Shown: positions 9,099-18,430, counted from the stretch's first letter. The stretch is DNA of 64,000 bases from JBGQOJ01 sp052119585 (GCF_052119585.1 NZ_JBGQOJ010000017.1:5508-69507), one strand, 5' to 3'. Numbers and translations are program-made. The notes: generated by a model from the letters alone, not told the origin.

Positions 9099-10400
9099 CG
9101 GACGGATTTTCAGGCGCGTCAGCCGGTTGTCCTTGCGCTGTAGCACCTCGAAGCGAAAGCCGTGGAACGAGAACACCTGACCCTGCGTCGGGATCGACTG
9201 GGCCTCGTGGATCACGAGGCCCGCAATCGTATTGGCCTCGTCATCGGGCAGGTTCCAGTCCGTCGCGCGGTTCAGGTCGCGGATGGTCATGGACCCGTCC
9301 ACAAGGAAATGCCCGTCGTCGGATTTACGCAGGGGGTTTTCGGCGTCGATGTCGAATTCGTCGGTGATTTCCCCCACGATTTCCTCGAGGATGTCTTCGA
9401 GCGTGATCAACCCCTGAAGCGAGCCGTATTCATCCACCACCAACGCAAAATGGGTGCGGCGGTGCAGGAACTGGCGCATCTGTTCGTCAAGCGCGGTGGT
9501 TTCAGGCACGAAATAGGGCTTCATCGCCACATCCATGACGTTGAAGCCCCGCAGCCCGTCAGGGGCTGCATCGGGGCCCATCGCCATCTTGTGCATGGCC
9601 CGCAGCAGGTCCTTGGCGTGGATCACCCCGATGACATTGTCGGGGTCGTCGCGGTAGACCGGCAGGCGGGTGTGGGCAGAGTTCAGGCAATGCGCCAGGA
9701 TCTCTTCCGGCCCCAGCGTCACGTCGATCATTTCGATCTTGGAGCGGTGAAGCATGATCTCTTCCACTGTCCGCTCCGACAGATCCAGCGCACCCAGGAT
9801 GCGGTCGCGATCGTCTTTGTGCACGACGCCTTCGGAATGGCCAAGCGACAGCGCGCCGGCGATTTCGTCATGAACGGCAAGGATATGGCTGTCGGGGTCC
9901 GCCTTTACGCCGAACATGCGCAGGACCTGCCGCACCAGCGCCCGCACCGCCATCACCATGGGTGAGAACACCAGGATCACCAGCCGCACGATCGGCGCGA
10001 CGCGGCTTGCAGCGGTTTCGGCATTGGTGATCGCATAAGTCTTGGGCAGGACCTCGGCAAAGATCAGCACCAACAGGGTCATCACAAGGGTCGCCAGCGC
10101 CACGCCGCTGTCACCGAACGCGCGGGTGAACAGCGAGGTGGCCAGCGAGGTGGCGAGGATGTTCACAAGGTTGTTGCCCAGAAGGACCGAGCCGATCAGG
10201 CGCTCGTTGTCTTCGGTGATGGTCAGCGCCATCTTGGCACCCAAATCGCCTTTGTCGGACTTCGAGCGCAGCTTGCCCCGCGACGCGGCGGTCAGCGCGG
10301 TTTCGGAGCCGGAAAAGAAGGCCGATAGCACCAAAAGCCCCAGAATGGCGGCAGAGGTCATCCAGAAGGCGCTGTCGAAGACGGAGGCGGCGGTGTCCAT
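9093..10400 (-). CDS. CNNM/CBS-domain membrane protein (CorC/HlyC family)
   Basis: A 435-residue integral membrane protein. Domains in order are an N-terminal CNNM domain with three or four membrane segments (FFSGSETALTAASRGKL and IFAEVLPKTYAI are family motifs), a paired CBS module (about residues 205-335), and a C-terminal CorC_HlyC domain (DGSMTIRDLN, TIAGLVIHEA, FEVLQRKDNRLTRLKI). Relatives are linked to Mg2+/Co2+ efflux or homeostasis. Despite old hemolysin names, nothing here suggests a toxin. The gene stands alone, convergent with the M32 peptidase. Confidence 0.9.
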   Translation of the reverse strand: MDTAASVFDSAFWMTSAAILGLLVLSAFFSGSETALTAASRGKLRSKSDKGDLGAKMALTITEDNERLIGSVLLGNNLVNILATSLATSLFTRAFGDSGVALATLVMTLLVLIFAEVLPKTYAITNAETAASRVAPIVRLVILVFSPMVMAVRALVRQVLRMFGVKADPDSHILAVHDEIAGALSLGHSEGVVHKDDRDRILGALDLSERTVEEIMLHRSKIEMIDVTLGPEEILAHCLNSAHTRLPVYRDDPDNVIGVIHAKDLLRAMHKMAMGPDAAPDGLRGFNVMDVAMKPYFVPETTALDEQMRQFLHRRTHFALVVDEYGSLQGLITLEDILEEIVGEITDEFDIDAENPLRKSDDGHFLVDGSMTIRDLNRATDWNLPDDEANTIAGLVIHEAQSIPTQGQVFSFHGFRFEVLQRKDNRLTRLKIRPL

Positions 10401-10516
10401 TGTTCAATTCCCCGAGTGTTCAAAACCTTATGGAGTTGCGCGCGCTGTTCTTCAAGAGCGGGTCTTTCGGGGGCGGGTCGGGCGCATGCGGCGGGCGCAA
10501 AAGTTTTCTTGCCTTC

Positions 10517-10545
10517 GGCGAGGATATTTTTTCCAACAAGAACGG
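10517..10545 (+). repeat. Dispersed GGATATTTTTT element, copy 3
   Basis: GCCTTCGGCGAGGATATTTT followed by TTCCAACAAGAACGG. It lies between the CNNM gene start and the xerD stop (both minus strand) but reads on the plus strand. It shares the GGCG(A/C)GGATATTTTTTCC core with copy 5 at 29330. Confidence 0.55.
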
Positions 10546-10578
10546 AAAGATCCGGGCCGTTCGCGGGTTTTTGTCCGG

Positions 10579-11505
10579 TCAGGGCTTACGGGCAAGCGGG
10601 TGATGGTCCATCACCAGATCCTTGAGCCTTTGGTCGAGAACATGGGTGTAAATCTCTGTTGTGGCCACGTCGGCGTGCCCCAGCAGGGTCTGGATCGAGC
10701 GAAGGTCGGCGCCATGTGCCAGCAGATGTGTGGCGAAGGCATGGCGCAATGTGTGGGGTGTGACCTTGTCGGGAGAGACACCGCCCGTGACGGACATTTC
10801 CTTGATCAGGACGTAGAAGCGGTGGCGCGTCAGGTGGCCTTGCGCCCCGGATGAGGGAAACAGGTATTTCGAGGCGGGTTTGCCCGCCAGCCGCGCGAGA
10901 TCTTCTGTTGTATCGCGGGCCTTCAGCCAAAGCGCCAGCGCCTTGCGGGCCGGAGGCGACAGGGGCACCATGCGTTCCTTGCCGCCTTTGCCCCGGATCA
11001 GCAGCATACGCGGATCGCCACGCGCGGCCGAGACCGGCAGCGACACCAGTTCGGTCACCCGCATTCCCGTGGCGTAGAGCAGCTCCATCAGGCAGGTGTT
11101 GCGCGTTCTGTCGACGGGACTGCGGCCGACGCAGCGGGCGGCGGCGAGCAGTTTGTCCACCTCGGTTTCCGACAAGACCTTCGGCAGGCGCTTGTCGCGC
11201 CCCGGCCCCTTGATCTGGATCGCCGGATTGTCCTTGCGCCAGCCTTCCTCGAAGGCGAAGCGGAAGATCTGTTTGATCGCCGACAGCCTGCGGGCACGGG
11301 TCGCGGTGGCCAGTCCCTGCGCGTCGCAGTCCACCAGATACTCCTCGATGTCGCTGCGGGTGGTTGTCTCGAATGTGCGCCCGGTCCGGTTCAGCCAGTC
11401 GATGAACTTTTTCAGGTCGCGGGCATAGGCGAGCTGCGTGTTCGTTGCGGCGTCAAGCTCTGCGGCCTGCGCCTCCAGAAAGGTCTGGACCTGACGCAAC
11501 ATCAT
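10579..11505 (-). CDS. xerD: Tyrosine recombinase XerD
   Basis: A 308-residue recombinase that with XerC resolves chromosome dimers at dif. There is an N-terminal SAM-like core-binding domain (FLEAQAAELDAATNTQLAYARDL), then the catalytic domain with R in ATGMRVTEL, HTLRHAFATHLL (H-x-x-R), LLGH and the nucleophile tyrosine in ATTEIYTHV. Its location between core genes and next to aroK argues for housekeeping XerD rather than a phage integrase. The start overlaps the preceding exported-protein gene by 4 bases. Confidence 0.93.
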   Translation of the reverse strand: MMLRQVQTFLEAQAAELDAATNTQLAYARDLKKFIDWLNRTGRTFETTTRSDIEEYLVDCDAQGLATATRARRLSAIKQIFRFAFEEGWRKDNPAIQIKGPGRDKRLPKVLSETEVDKLLAAARCVGRSPVDRTRNTCLMELLYATGMRVTELVSLPVSAARGDPRMLLIRGKGGKERMVPLSPPARKALALWLKARDTTEDLARLAGKPASKYLFPSSGAQGHLTRHRFYVLIKEMSVTGGVSPDKVTPHTLRHAFATHLLAHGADLRSIQTLLGHADVATTEIYTHVLDQRLKDLVMDHHPLARKP

Positions 11506-13052
11506 AGCCGCCGCTCCAGCAGCATTAGGTCAAGTGCCGTGCGCCGGGCCACGTCCTCCAGCCCGACGGCGCGCAAGAGCGACAGAGCTTCGGTGATATC
11601 GCGCATCTGCCCAGATGCCCCCCGCGTCAGTCGCTGGATCGCCATGAGGATCGCCTCTCCGAGTTGGTCGCCCGACAGCATCCGCGCGTAGGTCGCGGGG
11701 GGCGATGTTGCGGCAAAGCTTTCGGCGATGGCAGAGGCCAAGGCATCGCCTGCGGGGGATGCGGAGGGGGTGCCTGCCGCAAGGGTTTTCAGAAAGACGT
11801 CGATCGGGGTGTCGGGGGTGTAGCCTGCCGTTGCCTCTTCGTAGGTGTTGGACAGAAGGGCGACGCGAAAAGCCAGCGCGGCGCTTGCCCCGGTCAGCGG
11901 CAAGCGCGACAGGGCGGTGGCGTAGAGACGGGCAAAGGGCACCTCGAGGCCCGCGCTTTTTGCCGCGTCAAAGGCGGGGCGCAGGGTTTTATCGACCGCC
12001 GAGGGGTCGGACGCGGTCAACGCCATGTCGAAGGCCTGAAAGGCGTCGACGCGGTCCCAGATCCCCCCGGACGCGGCGGGCAGACGGTCGGTGTAAAGGG
12101 CCTGAATCCGGTTTTCGGACAGCGCACCGCTGCGCCCCAGACGCTCTGCCGCCTCGAGCTGAGATTTCCACCCTGCAGTGTCGCGCAGGTCGGCCTGTGC
12201 AAAGGCCAGCGGCAGGTCGACGGTAGACAGGGGCTCTCCTATGGCTTCGAACATGCGAAAAACCAGCGGGCTTGGCAGGGGGGGCGGTGTCAGGGGCGGT
12301 TCTGTGTCGGCCAGTTCGGGGTCAAGGAAGCGCGACAAAAGCTGGTCCTCGAAATCGGTGAGATAGCCCAGGGCCTGTGCCGTATGCAGGGTCAGGGCCG
12401 CCGCCGACCAATCGCCGTTGCGCGCAAGGCAAAAGATGCGGGCGGAAAATGTGGGTGCGATATCGGGCGTGACGCCAAGTGCCGCACACGCGCGATCCTC
12501 GGTCCCGGTCAGAAGCGAGACGTCGAACCAGAGGCGGAACAGTTCCGGCGTCTTTGGGTCGACAAGGTCGATCAGCGCCTGTGCCTGATCCAGCGCGCCA
12601 AGGTCGATCAGCTTGTCCAGACGCGCCATCAATAGCACACCGCCGCCGCCCGCATCTTGCGGCGGGTCAAGTTCGGCCAGCAGCAACGTGAACAAAAGAT
12701 CTTGCAGGGCGGGCAAACCGGGGCTGGATGTGTCGCGGATCAGCTGCGCAAGACGGTTCGTGCCGGTGGCCCCCCATAAATTCTGCGGCAAGCCGGTGAC
12801 AGAGACCGGCAAAAGCCCCACCGCATCAGGGCGCGGCGCATCAAGCGGCAGCATGGTGATGTCGCCGACAGAGGCGCTGCCGGTGACGGCAGGTTCGTTC
12901 GGCCATGCGGGCGACGCAGGCACTGCGGCCGGAATTGTCACTGAATCCGACAGCCAGTTTATCGCCGACATCGGCGCATCCTGCGCAATGGCGGATGAGG
13001 TGAGAAACGCACCATAAATTACTGATAAAAAAAGACTACTTTTAATCAACAT
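11502..13052 (-). CDS. Exported protein of unknown function
   Basis: A 516-residue protein with an N-terminal signal peptide (hydrophobic stretch ending near SSAIAQDA). The rest is rich in Ala, Leu, Asp and Pro and is mostly helical, with repeat-like segments such as LIDLGALDQAQALIDLVDPKTPELFRLW that suggest TPR-like pairs. I recognise no catalytic motif. It sits in a tightly overlapped minus-strand series: a 44-residue membrane peptide (overlap 11 bases), this gene, then xerD (overlap 4 bases). I recall this arrangement beside aroK in other Roseobacters, but its function is not known to me. Confidence 0.7.
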   Translation of the reverse strand: MLIKSSLFLSVIYGAFLTSSAIAQDAPMSAINWLSDSVTIPAAVPASPAWPNEPAVTGSASVGDITMLPLDAPRPDAVGLLPVSVTGLPQNLWGATGTNRLAQLIRDTSSPGLPALQDLLFTLLLAELDPPQDAGGGGVLLMARLDKLIDLGALDQAQALIDLVDPKTPELFRLWFDVSLLTGTEDRACAALGVTPDIAPTFSARIFCLARNGDWSAAALTLHTAQALGYLTDFEDQLLSRFLDPELADTEPPLTPPPLPSPLVFRMFEAIGEPLSTVDLPLAFAQADLRDTAGWKSQLEAAERLGRSGALSENRIQALYTDRLPAASGGIWDRVDAFQAFDMALTASDPSAVDKTLRPAFDAAKSAGLEVPFARLYATALSRLPLTGASAALAFRVALLSNTYEEATAGYTPDTPIDVFLKTLAAGTPSASPAGDALASAIAESFAATSPPATYARMLSGDQLGEAILMAIQRLTRGASGQMRDITEALSLLRAVGLEDVARRTALDLMLLERRL

Positions 13053-13176
13053 TCACTGAAACCGATTGTGTGACCTCGTCCTGAACAGGGGTAAGGTCAC
13101 CAAGATACGCAAAACCAACCAGCCCAATAAAGCCGATCACAGCCAGAAAGACGAGTGCCTTAAGTAATCTTACCAT
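13042..13176 (-). CDS. Small membrane peptide (44 aa)
   Basis: The ATG at 13176 opens a 44-residue frame: MVRLLKALVFLAVIGFIGLV, a GFAYLGDL segment, then an acidic tail ending in VNVD. It has a basic N-terminus, one membrane span and a soluble tail. The stop lies 11 bases inside the next gene's start, suggesting translational coupling. The sequence looks constrained (clear N-in membrane pattern, sensible tail), and I recall similar peptides at this position in relatives, so I consider it a real gene. Function unknown; it could be an uncleaved signal-anchor. Confidence 0.72.
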   Translation of the reverse strand: MVRLLKALVFLAVIGFIGLVGFAYLGDLTPVQDEVTQSVSVNVD

Positions 13177-13315
13177 GTTTTTCTGCCTTTTGTTGCCTGC
13201 GGTCTGCCGTCGGGTGTCGCTGCTCTTTGGTCAGCTTACAAGTTTATATATGGCCTTTTCGGCAAGATCACGCCATTCAAGGGCAGAAATGTAAATTGAG
13301 CGGGACAACGCCCAC

Positions 13316-13864
13316 TTGGCCTACCGTCTGAAAAAAACTGTCGTGCTTGTCGGTATGATGGGTGCGGGAAAAACCGCAGTTGGAAAAGCGCTGGCGGCAA
13401 AGCTTGGCGTGCCCTTTCTTGATTCGGATGAAGAGATCGAGATCGCCGCCGCCCGCAGCATATCCGAAATATTCGAGCGGGACGGAGAGCTGTTCTTTCG
13501 CGCCAAGGAGACCCAGGTGATTTCCCGCCTTCTGGAAACCCGTCAGGGGATTCTGTCGACCGGCGGCGGGGCGTTCATGGCGGCGGGAAACCGTCAGATC
13601 ATATCCAGCAAGGGCGTCGCGGTCTGGCTGGATGCGGACCTTGATCTGCTGTGGTCACGGGTGCGGCACAAGTCCTCGCGCCCCTTGCTGCAAACTGCGG
13701 ACCCGCAAGGGTCGTTGCGGTCGCTCTACGAGTCGCGCGTGCCGGTGTATGCGCTGGCCGACCTGACCGTGAAGTCAAAGCCGCGCTATTCGATCGACGA
13801 CATGGCCCTGGCTGTGATTGACGAATTGCTGACCCGCCCCGATGTGCTGGAGACAACCGAATGA
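13316..13864 (+). CDS. aroK: Shikimate kinase
   Basis: Phosphorylates shikimate in the chorismate pathway. In 182 residues it has the Walker A motif GMMGAGKTAVG, the DSDEEIE shikimate/Mg2+ site, FRAKET, STGGGAFM and the lid region SSRPLL. An in-frame stop at 13292 leaves only TTG at 13316 as a conventional start that keeps the conserved N-terminus (MAYRLKKTVV); the first ATG (13355) would cut into the first strand. The aroB start overlaps the stop (ATGA). The upstream region to the divergent small peptide gene is AT-rich and probably holds both promoters. Confidence 0.94.
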   Translation: MAYRLKKTVVLVGMMGAGKTAVGKALAAKLGVPFLDSDEEIEIAAARSISEIFERDGELFFRAKETQVISRLLETRQGILSTGGGAFMAAGNRQIISSKGVAVWLDADLDLLWSRVRHKSSRPLLQTADPQGSLRSLYESRVPVYALADLTVKSKPRYSIDDMALAVIDELLTRPDVLETTE

Positions 13865-14976
13865 CCGAAACCGTCCATGTCGCCCTTGGGGACCGCGCCT
13901 ATGATGTCCGCATCGCCGAAGGTCTGATCGGTCGCGCCGGTGCCGAGATCGCGCCGCTGCTGCGCCGTCCACGTGTCGCCGTGATTACCGATGAAACCGT
14001 CGCCGCCCTGCATCTGGACGCGCTGCGCGACGGTCTGGCGGCGTCGGGTGTCACGATGACCGCGCTGGCGCTGCCGGCGGGCGAATCGACCAAGGGCTGG
14101 CCGCAATTCACCCGCACGGTGGAATGGCTGCTGGACCAGAAGATAGAGCGCAGCGATGTCGTGGTTGCCTTTGGTGGCGGTGTGATCGGCGATCTGGCGG
14201 GGTTTGCGGCGGCGGTTCTGCGGCGCGGCGTGCGGTTTGTGCAGATCCCGACCAGCCTGCTGGCGCAGGTCGACAGTTCGGTCGGGGGGAAAACCGGGAT
14301 CAACGCGCCGCAGGGCAAGAACCTGATCGGCGCGTTCCACCAGCCAAGCCTTGTGCTGGCCGACATCAGCGTTCTGGGCACCCTGACGCCCCGCGATTTT
14401 CTGGCGGGCTGCGGCGAGGTGGTGAAATACGGCATGCTGGGCGACGCCGGGTTTTTCGGCTGGCTGGAGAAAAACGGCCCCGCGATGGCGGCGGGGGATA
14501 GGGCTGCGCGGGCCTATGCGGTGCGCCGGTCCGTTGAAATGAAAGCGGAAATTGTGATCCGCGACGAGACAGAACAGGGTGATCGCGCTCTTTTGAACCT
14601 TGGGCACACCTTCTGTCACGCGCTGGAATCGGCCACCGGATATGGCGACCGCCTGATGCATGGCGAGGGCGTGGCGATCGGTTGCGCGCTGGCCTTCGAG
14701 GTGTCGCAACGCCTTGGGTTCTGCTCGCAAGAGGACCCGAGCCGCGTGCGGGCAATGCTGAAACTGATGGGGATGAAGACCGATCTGGCGGATATCGACG
14801 GCGACTTGCCCGATGCCGATGCGTTGATCGTCCTGATGGGACAGGATAAAAAAGTGCAGGACGGCAAGTTGCGGTTCATCCTTGCGCGGGGCATCGGGGA
14901 TGCCTTTGTGGCGGATGGTGTGGATATGGCGGTCGTGCGCAGCGTTCTGGCCGAAGGGCTTGCCGCGCGCGGATAA
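13861..14976 (+). CDS. aroB: 3-dehydroquinate synthase
   Basis: Second step of the shikimate pathway, NAD+-dependent and metal-requiring. The 371 residues include the NAD-binding VVAFGGGVIGDLAGFAAA motif, the PTSLLAQVDSSVGGKTGIN substrate loop, and metal-site histidines in NLGHTFCHALE and MHGEGVAIG. It starts inside the aroK stop codon. The pair aroK-aroB is a common alphaproteobacterial operon. Confidence 0.97.
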   Translation: MTETVHVALGDRAYDVRIAEGLIGRAGAEIAPLLRRPRVAVITDETVAALHLDALRDGLAASGVTMTALALPAGESTKGWPQFTRTVEWLLDQKIERSDVVVAFGGGVIGDLAGFAAAVLRRGVRFVQIPTSLLAQVDSSVGGKTGINAPQGKNLIGAFHQPSLVLADISVLGTLTPRDFLAGCGEVVKYGMLGDAGFFGWLEKNGPAMAAGDRAARAYAVRRSVEMKAEIVIRDETEQGDRALLNLGHTFCHALESATGYGDRLMHGEGVAIGCALAFEVSQRLGFCSQEDPSRVRAMLKLMGMKTDLADIDGDLPDADALIVLMGQDKKVQDGKLRFILARGIGDAFVADGVDMAVVRSVLAEGLAARG

Positions 14977-15053
14977 CCGGGCGTATCGGGGTAAATCCGC
15001 GCTAAAGCATGGACAGCGGCCCGCGCAATTGATACGCGAGCGCAAACAACGCC

Positions 15054-15081
15054 ACAGACGCGTTACAGACACGCTACAGAC
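15054..15081 (+). promoter_or_regulatory. Three ACAGAC repeats at 11-base spacing before purM
   Basis: ACAGAC occurs at 15054-15059, 15065-15070 and 15076-15081, exactly one helical turn apart, ending 13 bases before the purM ATG. It could be a same-face protein binding site or a leader element. The role is not known. Confidence 0.3.
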
Positions 15082-15094
15082 AAGGATTTGCCCC

Positions 15095-16141
15095 ATGACC
15101 CACGGTAAAAACGGTCTCACCTATGCCGATGCAGGCGTGGATATCGACGCGGGCAATGCACTTGTCGAGCGGATCAAGCCGGCCGCGAAACGCACCCAAC
15201 GCCCCGGCACGATGTCGGGCCTTGGTGGTTTCGGCGCGCTGTTCGATCTGAAGGGCGCGGGCTACTCCGACCCCATTCTGGTCGCGGCGACCGACGGTGT
15301 CGGCACCAAACTGCGCATCGCGATTGACACCGGCGAAGTCGACGGCGTGGGCATCGACCTTGTTGCCATGTGCGTCAACGATCTGGTCTGCCAAGGGGCA
15401 GAGCCGTTGTTTTTCCTGGACTATTTCGCCACAGGCAAGCTGGAACTTGACGTGGCCGCCCGCATCATCGAGGGCATCGCAGAGGGCTGCGCACAATCCG
15501 GTTGTGCGCTGATCGGCGGCGAGACGGCAGAAATGCCCGGCATGTATCCTGCCGGTGACTTCGACCTTGCGGGCTTTGCCGTCGGCGCGATGGAACGTGG
15601 ATCGGACCTGCCGTCAGGCGTTGTGGCGGGCGATGTTCTGCTGGGCCTTGCATCCAATGGCGTGCATTCCAACGGCTATTCTCTGGTGCGCAAGATTGTC
15701 GAATTGTCGGGCCTTGGCTGGCACGATGACGCGCCCTTCGCCTTTGCGCCGCTGGGGCGCGCGTTGCTGACGCCGACACGGCTTTACGTCAAACCCGCGC
15801 TGGCGGCGGTGCGGGCAGGGGGCGTGCATGCGCTGGCCCATATCACCGGTGGCGGTTTGACCGAAAACCTGCCGCGCGTGCTGCCCGACGATCTGGGGGC
15901 CGACATCGACCTTGACGCGTGGGAATTGCCGCCTGTGTTCAAGTGGTTGGCCGAGACCGCCGCGATTTCCGAAAAGGAGCTGCTGAAGACGTTCAACTCT
16001 GGCATCGGGATGATCCTGTCGGTCGCGGCAGACCGTGCCGACGATCTGAAAGCCCTGCTGGAGGCCGAAGGCGAGACCGTCTATACCATCGGCACAGTGA
16101 CCCAAGGGGCGGGCATGCGCTATCGCGGCAGCCTGCTTTGA
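15095..16141 (+). CDS. purM: Phosphoribosylformylglycinamidine cyclo-ligase (AIR synthetase)
   Basis: Fifth step of purine synthesis: ATP-dependent ring closure of FGAM to AIR. The 348-residue protein has TYADAGVDIDAGNALVERIK at the N-terminus, the GVGTKL and MCVNDLVCQGAEPLFFLDYFA nucleotide-binding segments, and GGETAEMPGMY. The ATG at 15095 gives the standard N-terminus. purN starts within the purM stop. Confidence 0.97.
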   Translation: MTHGKNGLTYADAGVDIDAGNALVERIKPAAKRTQRPGTMSGLGGFGALFDLKGAGYSDPILVAATDGVGTKLRIAIDTGEVDGVGIDLVAMCVNDLVCQGAEPLFFLDYFATGKLELDVAARIIEGIAEGCAQSGCALIGGETAEMPGMYPAGDFDLAGFAVGAMERGSDLPSGVVAGDVLLGLASNGVHSNGYSLVRKIVELSGLGWHDDAPFAFAPLGRALLTPTRLYVKPALAAVRAGGVHALAHITGGGLTENLPRVLPDDLGADIDLDAWELPPVFKWLAETAAISEKELLKTFNSGIGMILSVAADRADDLKALLEAEGETVYTIGTVTQGAGMRYRGSLL

Positions 16142-16731
16142 CCAAACGCGTCGCGATCCTGATTTCCGGCGGCGGATCGAATATGATCAAGCTGGTCGAA
16201 AGCATGACCGGCGACCATCCGGCGCGCGCCGCTCTGGTGTTGTCGAACGACGCCAATGCGGGCGGGCTGAAACGCGCGGCAGAGATGGGGATCGAGACCG
16301 ATTTCATCGACCACCGCCCGTTCAAGGGCGACCGCCCCGCGTTCGAGGCCGCCCTGCACGCCCGCCTGATGCAGGCGCAGCCCGACATTCTGTGCCTTGC
16401 CGGTTTCATGCGGGTGCTGACGGCGGGTTTTGTGGATCGGTGGCAGGGGCGGATGCTGAACATCCATCCGTCGCTTTTGCCGAAATACACCGGCCTGCAC
16501 ACCCATGCCCGCGCGATTGCCGCAGGCGACACCGAACATGGCTGCACCGTGCACGAGGTGACGCCGGTTCTGGATGACGGCCCCGTTCTGGGACAGGCCC
16601 GCGTGCCGGTCCTGCCCGATGACACGCCCGAAACCTTGGCGGCGCGCGTGCTGGTGATGGAACACCGGCTCTATCCTGCGGTCCTGCGCCGATTTGCGGC
16701 GGGCGACCATCGCCCCGTGATGTTGCCCTAA
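16138..16731 (+). CDS. purN: Phosphoribosylglycinamide formyltransferase
   Basis: Third step of purine synthesis, transferring formyl from 10-formyl-THF to GAR. It is 197 residues with ILISGGGSNM at the phosphate site, FMRVLTAGFVDRW, and the catalytic NIHPSLLPKYTGLHTH segment, then the folate-site HEVTPVLDDGP. The only start that keeps the conserved MTKRVAIL N-terminus is TTG at 16138, overlapping the purM stop (TTGA), so translation is probably coupled. Confidence 0.95.
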   Translation: MTKRVAILISGGGSNMIKLVESMTGDHPARAALVLSNDANAGGLKRAAEMGIETDFIDHRPFKGDRPAFEAALHARLMQAQPDILCLAGFMRVLTAGFVDRWQGRMLNIHPSLLPKYTGLHTHARAIAAGDTEHGCTVHEVTPVLDDGPVLGQARVPVLPDDTPETLAARVLVMEHRLYPAVLRRFAAGDHRPVMLP

Positions 16732-16814
16732 CGGCCTTTCCTTTCCTGGCGCAGGTGACTATGACGGATCAACCTTAAGGGTCGCCTCTGGCGGCCGCCA
16801 ACGAACGGCTCCGT

Positions 16815-17969
16815 ATGAAAACCTTGACCACGACCGAGGCGCTTGCCGAATTTTGCGCACATGCCGCCAATTTTCCCTATGTCACGATCGACACGGAATT
16901 CCTGCGCGAACGCACCTATTATTCGAAACTGTGCCTGATCCAGATGGCGCTTCCGGGCAAGGGCGTGGATGACGCGGTTCTGGTCGATCCGCTGGACGGT
17001 ATGTCGCTGGAACCGTTGTATGAACTGTTCCGCAACGAAAACGTCGTAAAAGTGTTTCATGCCGCGCGTCAGGATCTGGAAATCTTCTTTGTTGACGCGC
17101 AGGTTTTCCCCAAGCCCTTGTTCGATACGCAGGTCGCCGCCATGGTCTGCGGCTTTGGCGAACAGGTGGGCTACGAGACGCTTGTGCGCAAGATTGCCAA
17201 GGAAACCGTCGACAAGACCTCGCGGTTCACCGACTGGTCGCGCCGCCCGCTGACCGAGGCGCAAAAGATCTATGCGCTGGCCGATGTAACGCATTTGCGG
17301 GTCGTCTACGAATACCTTGCCGCCGAGATCAAACGGTCGAACCGTCAGGCATGGGTCGAGGAGGAGCTGGAGGTTCTGCTGAACCCCGCCACCTATATCG
17401 TCACCCCCGAAGACGCCTGGCAACGGGTGAAAACCCGCACCACCACGGGAAAGTTCCTGGCGGTTGTGCGTGAATTGGCGCGGTTCCGCGAAGATTACGC
17501 GCAGACCCGCGATGTGCCGCGCAGCCGTGTCTACAAGGACGATGCGCTGTTGGAACTTGCCTCGACCAAGCCGCAAAACATGGAAGATCTGGGGCGGTCC
17601 CGTCTGTTGCTGCGTGAGGCCCGGCGCGGAGAGATTGCCGATGGTATCATCGCGGCGGTGACCGCAGGTCTGGCCTGCCCGCCCGACAAACAGCCAAAAG
17701 TCGCGGCCTTCAACGACAAGATGCAGGTGAACCCCGCACTGGCCGATTTGCTGCGGGTGCTGCTAAAGGCCAAGGCCGAAAACGCGGGCGTCGCGCAAAA
17801 ACTGATCGCTACGGCGTCGGATCTGGACGCGATTGCCGCAGGGGAACGGGACGGTCTGGCCCTGCATGGCTGGCGTCACGAGGTGTTCGGGGCCGATGCG
17901 ATCCGCCTGTGCGAGGGCAAGCTTGCGCTTGCCGCCAAGGGGCAGACGGTTCAGGTCATCGAGCTTTAG
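16815..17969 (+). CDS. rnd: Ribonuclease D
   Basis: A 3'-5' exoribonuclease involved in tRNA 3' maturation, 384 residues. The DEDD exonuclease motifs are TIDTEFLRERTYY (DxE), FHAARQDLE and YALADVTHL. An HRDC domain covers about residues 210-290 (LAVVRELARFREDYAQTRDVPRSRVYKDD). The stop overlaps the convergent lipoprotein gene by 4 bases. Confidence 0.95.
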   Translation: MKTLTTTEALAEFCAHAANFPYVTIDTEFLRERTYYSKLCLIQMALPGKGVDDAVLVDPLDGMSLEPLYELFRNENVVKVFHAARQDLEIFFVDAQVFPKPLFDTQVAAMVCGFGEQVGYETLVRKIAKETVDKTSRFTDWSRRPLTEAQKIYALADVTHLRVVYEYLAAEIKRSNRQAWVEEELEVLLNPATYIVTPEDAWQRVKTRTTTGKFLAVVRELARFREDYAQTRDVPRSRVYKDDALLELASTKPQNMEDLGRSRLLLREARRGEIADGIIAAVTAGLACPPDKQPKVAAFNDKMQVNPALADLLRVLLKAKAENAGVAQKLIATASDLDAIAAGERDGLALHGWRHEVFGADAIRLCEGKLALAAKGQTVQVIEL

Positions 17970-18430
17970 CGCTTGGCTGTCCGCGCGTTCCGCTCGCCCA
18001 GAATGCGGATAGAGCGGACGCCGGCCAACCGGTAGTCGGACACAAACTTCGCCACCACAACCTCGCGCGACCGCTCTGTGTTGATCTGTTCGAACCCGGC
18101 GGGCTGCTGGATACGGAACATGTAGGTCAGCACGCCGTCGACAGGCTGCTCGTCCGTGTCGGACACCAGCTCTGCGTTCCAGAAGCCCTGGGTCGGGGGC
18201 AGGCCTGTCGCACGCAAGATCGCGCCGCCCTGTGCGGGTTCGACCGAAAAGCTGACCACCTGATCGACCAATGTCCTGCCATCGGAGGCGACGACCATTT
18301 CCTCTGGCGTTATCATTTCCTCTTGCGATCCGCCGAACCAGTTGAACGGGTTCAGCCGCGATTGGCTGATGCCGGAACAGGCAGACAGGGCCATCATGGC
18401 CAGAAATGCGGCGACTAGTGGTTTGTTCAT
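17966..18430 (-). CDS. Putative lipoprotein
   Basis: A 154-residue protein with a lipoprotein signal peptide: charged MNKP, hydrophobic core, lipobox LSAC at about residues 15-18. The mature part contains NPFNWFGGS and a beta-rich region (VSFSVEPAQGGAILRATGLPP, DGVLTYMFRIQQP). Similar Rhodobacterales proteins are annotated only as hypothetical. The start at 18430 was chosen because it directly precedes the signal peptide; upstream codons do not add a plausible N-terminus. Confidence 0.75.
   Translation of the reverse strand: MNKPLVAAFLAMMALSACSGISQSRLNPFNWFGGSQEEMITPEEMVVASDGRTLVDQVVSFSVEPAQGGAILRATGLPPTQGFWNAELVSDTDEQPVDGVLTYMFRIQQPAGFEQINTERSREVVVAKFVSDYRLAGVRSIRILGERNARTAKR

Noticed and set aside
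10579..11505. XerD as a mobile-element integrase
   Set aside because: Core location, full XerD motifs and coupling to conserved neighbours fit the chromosomal recombinase.
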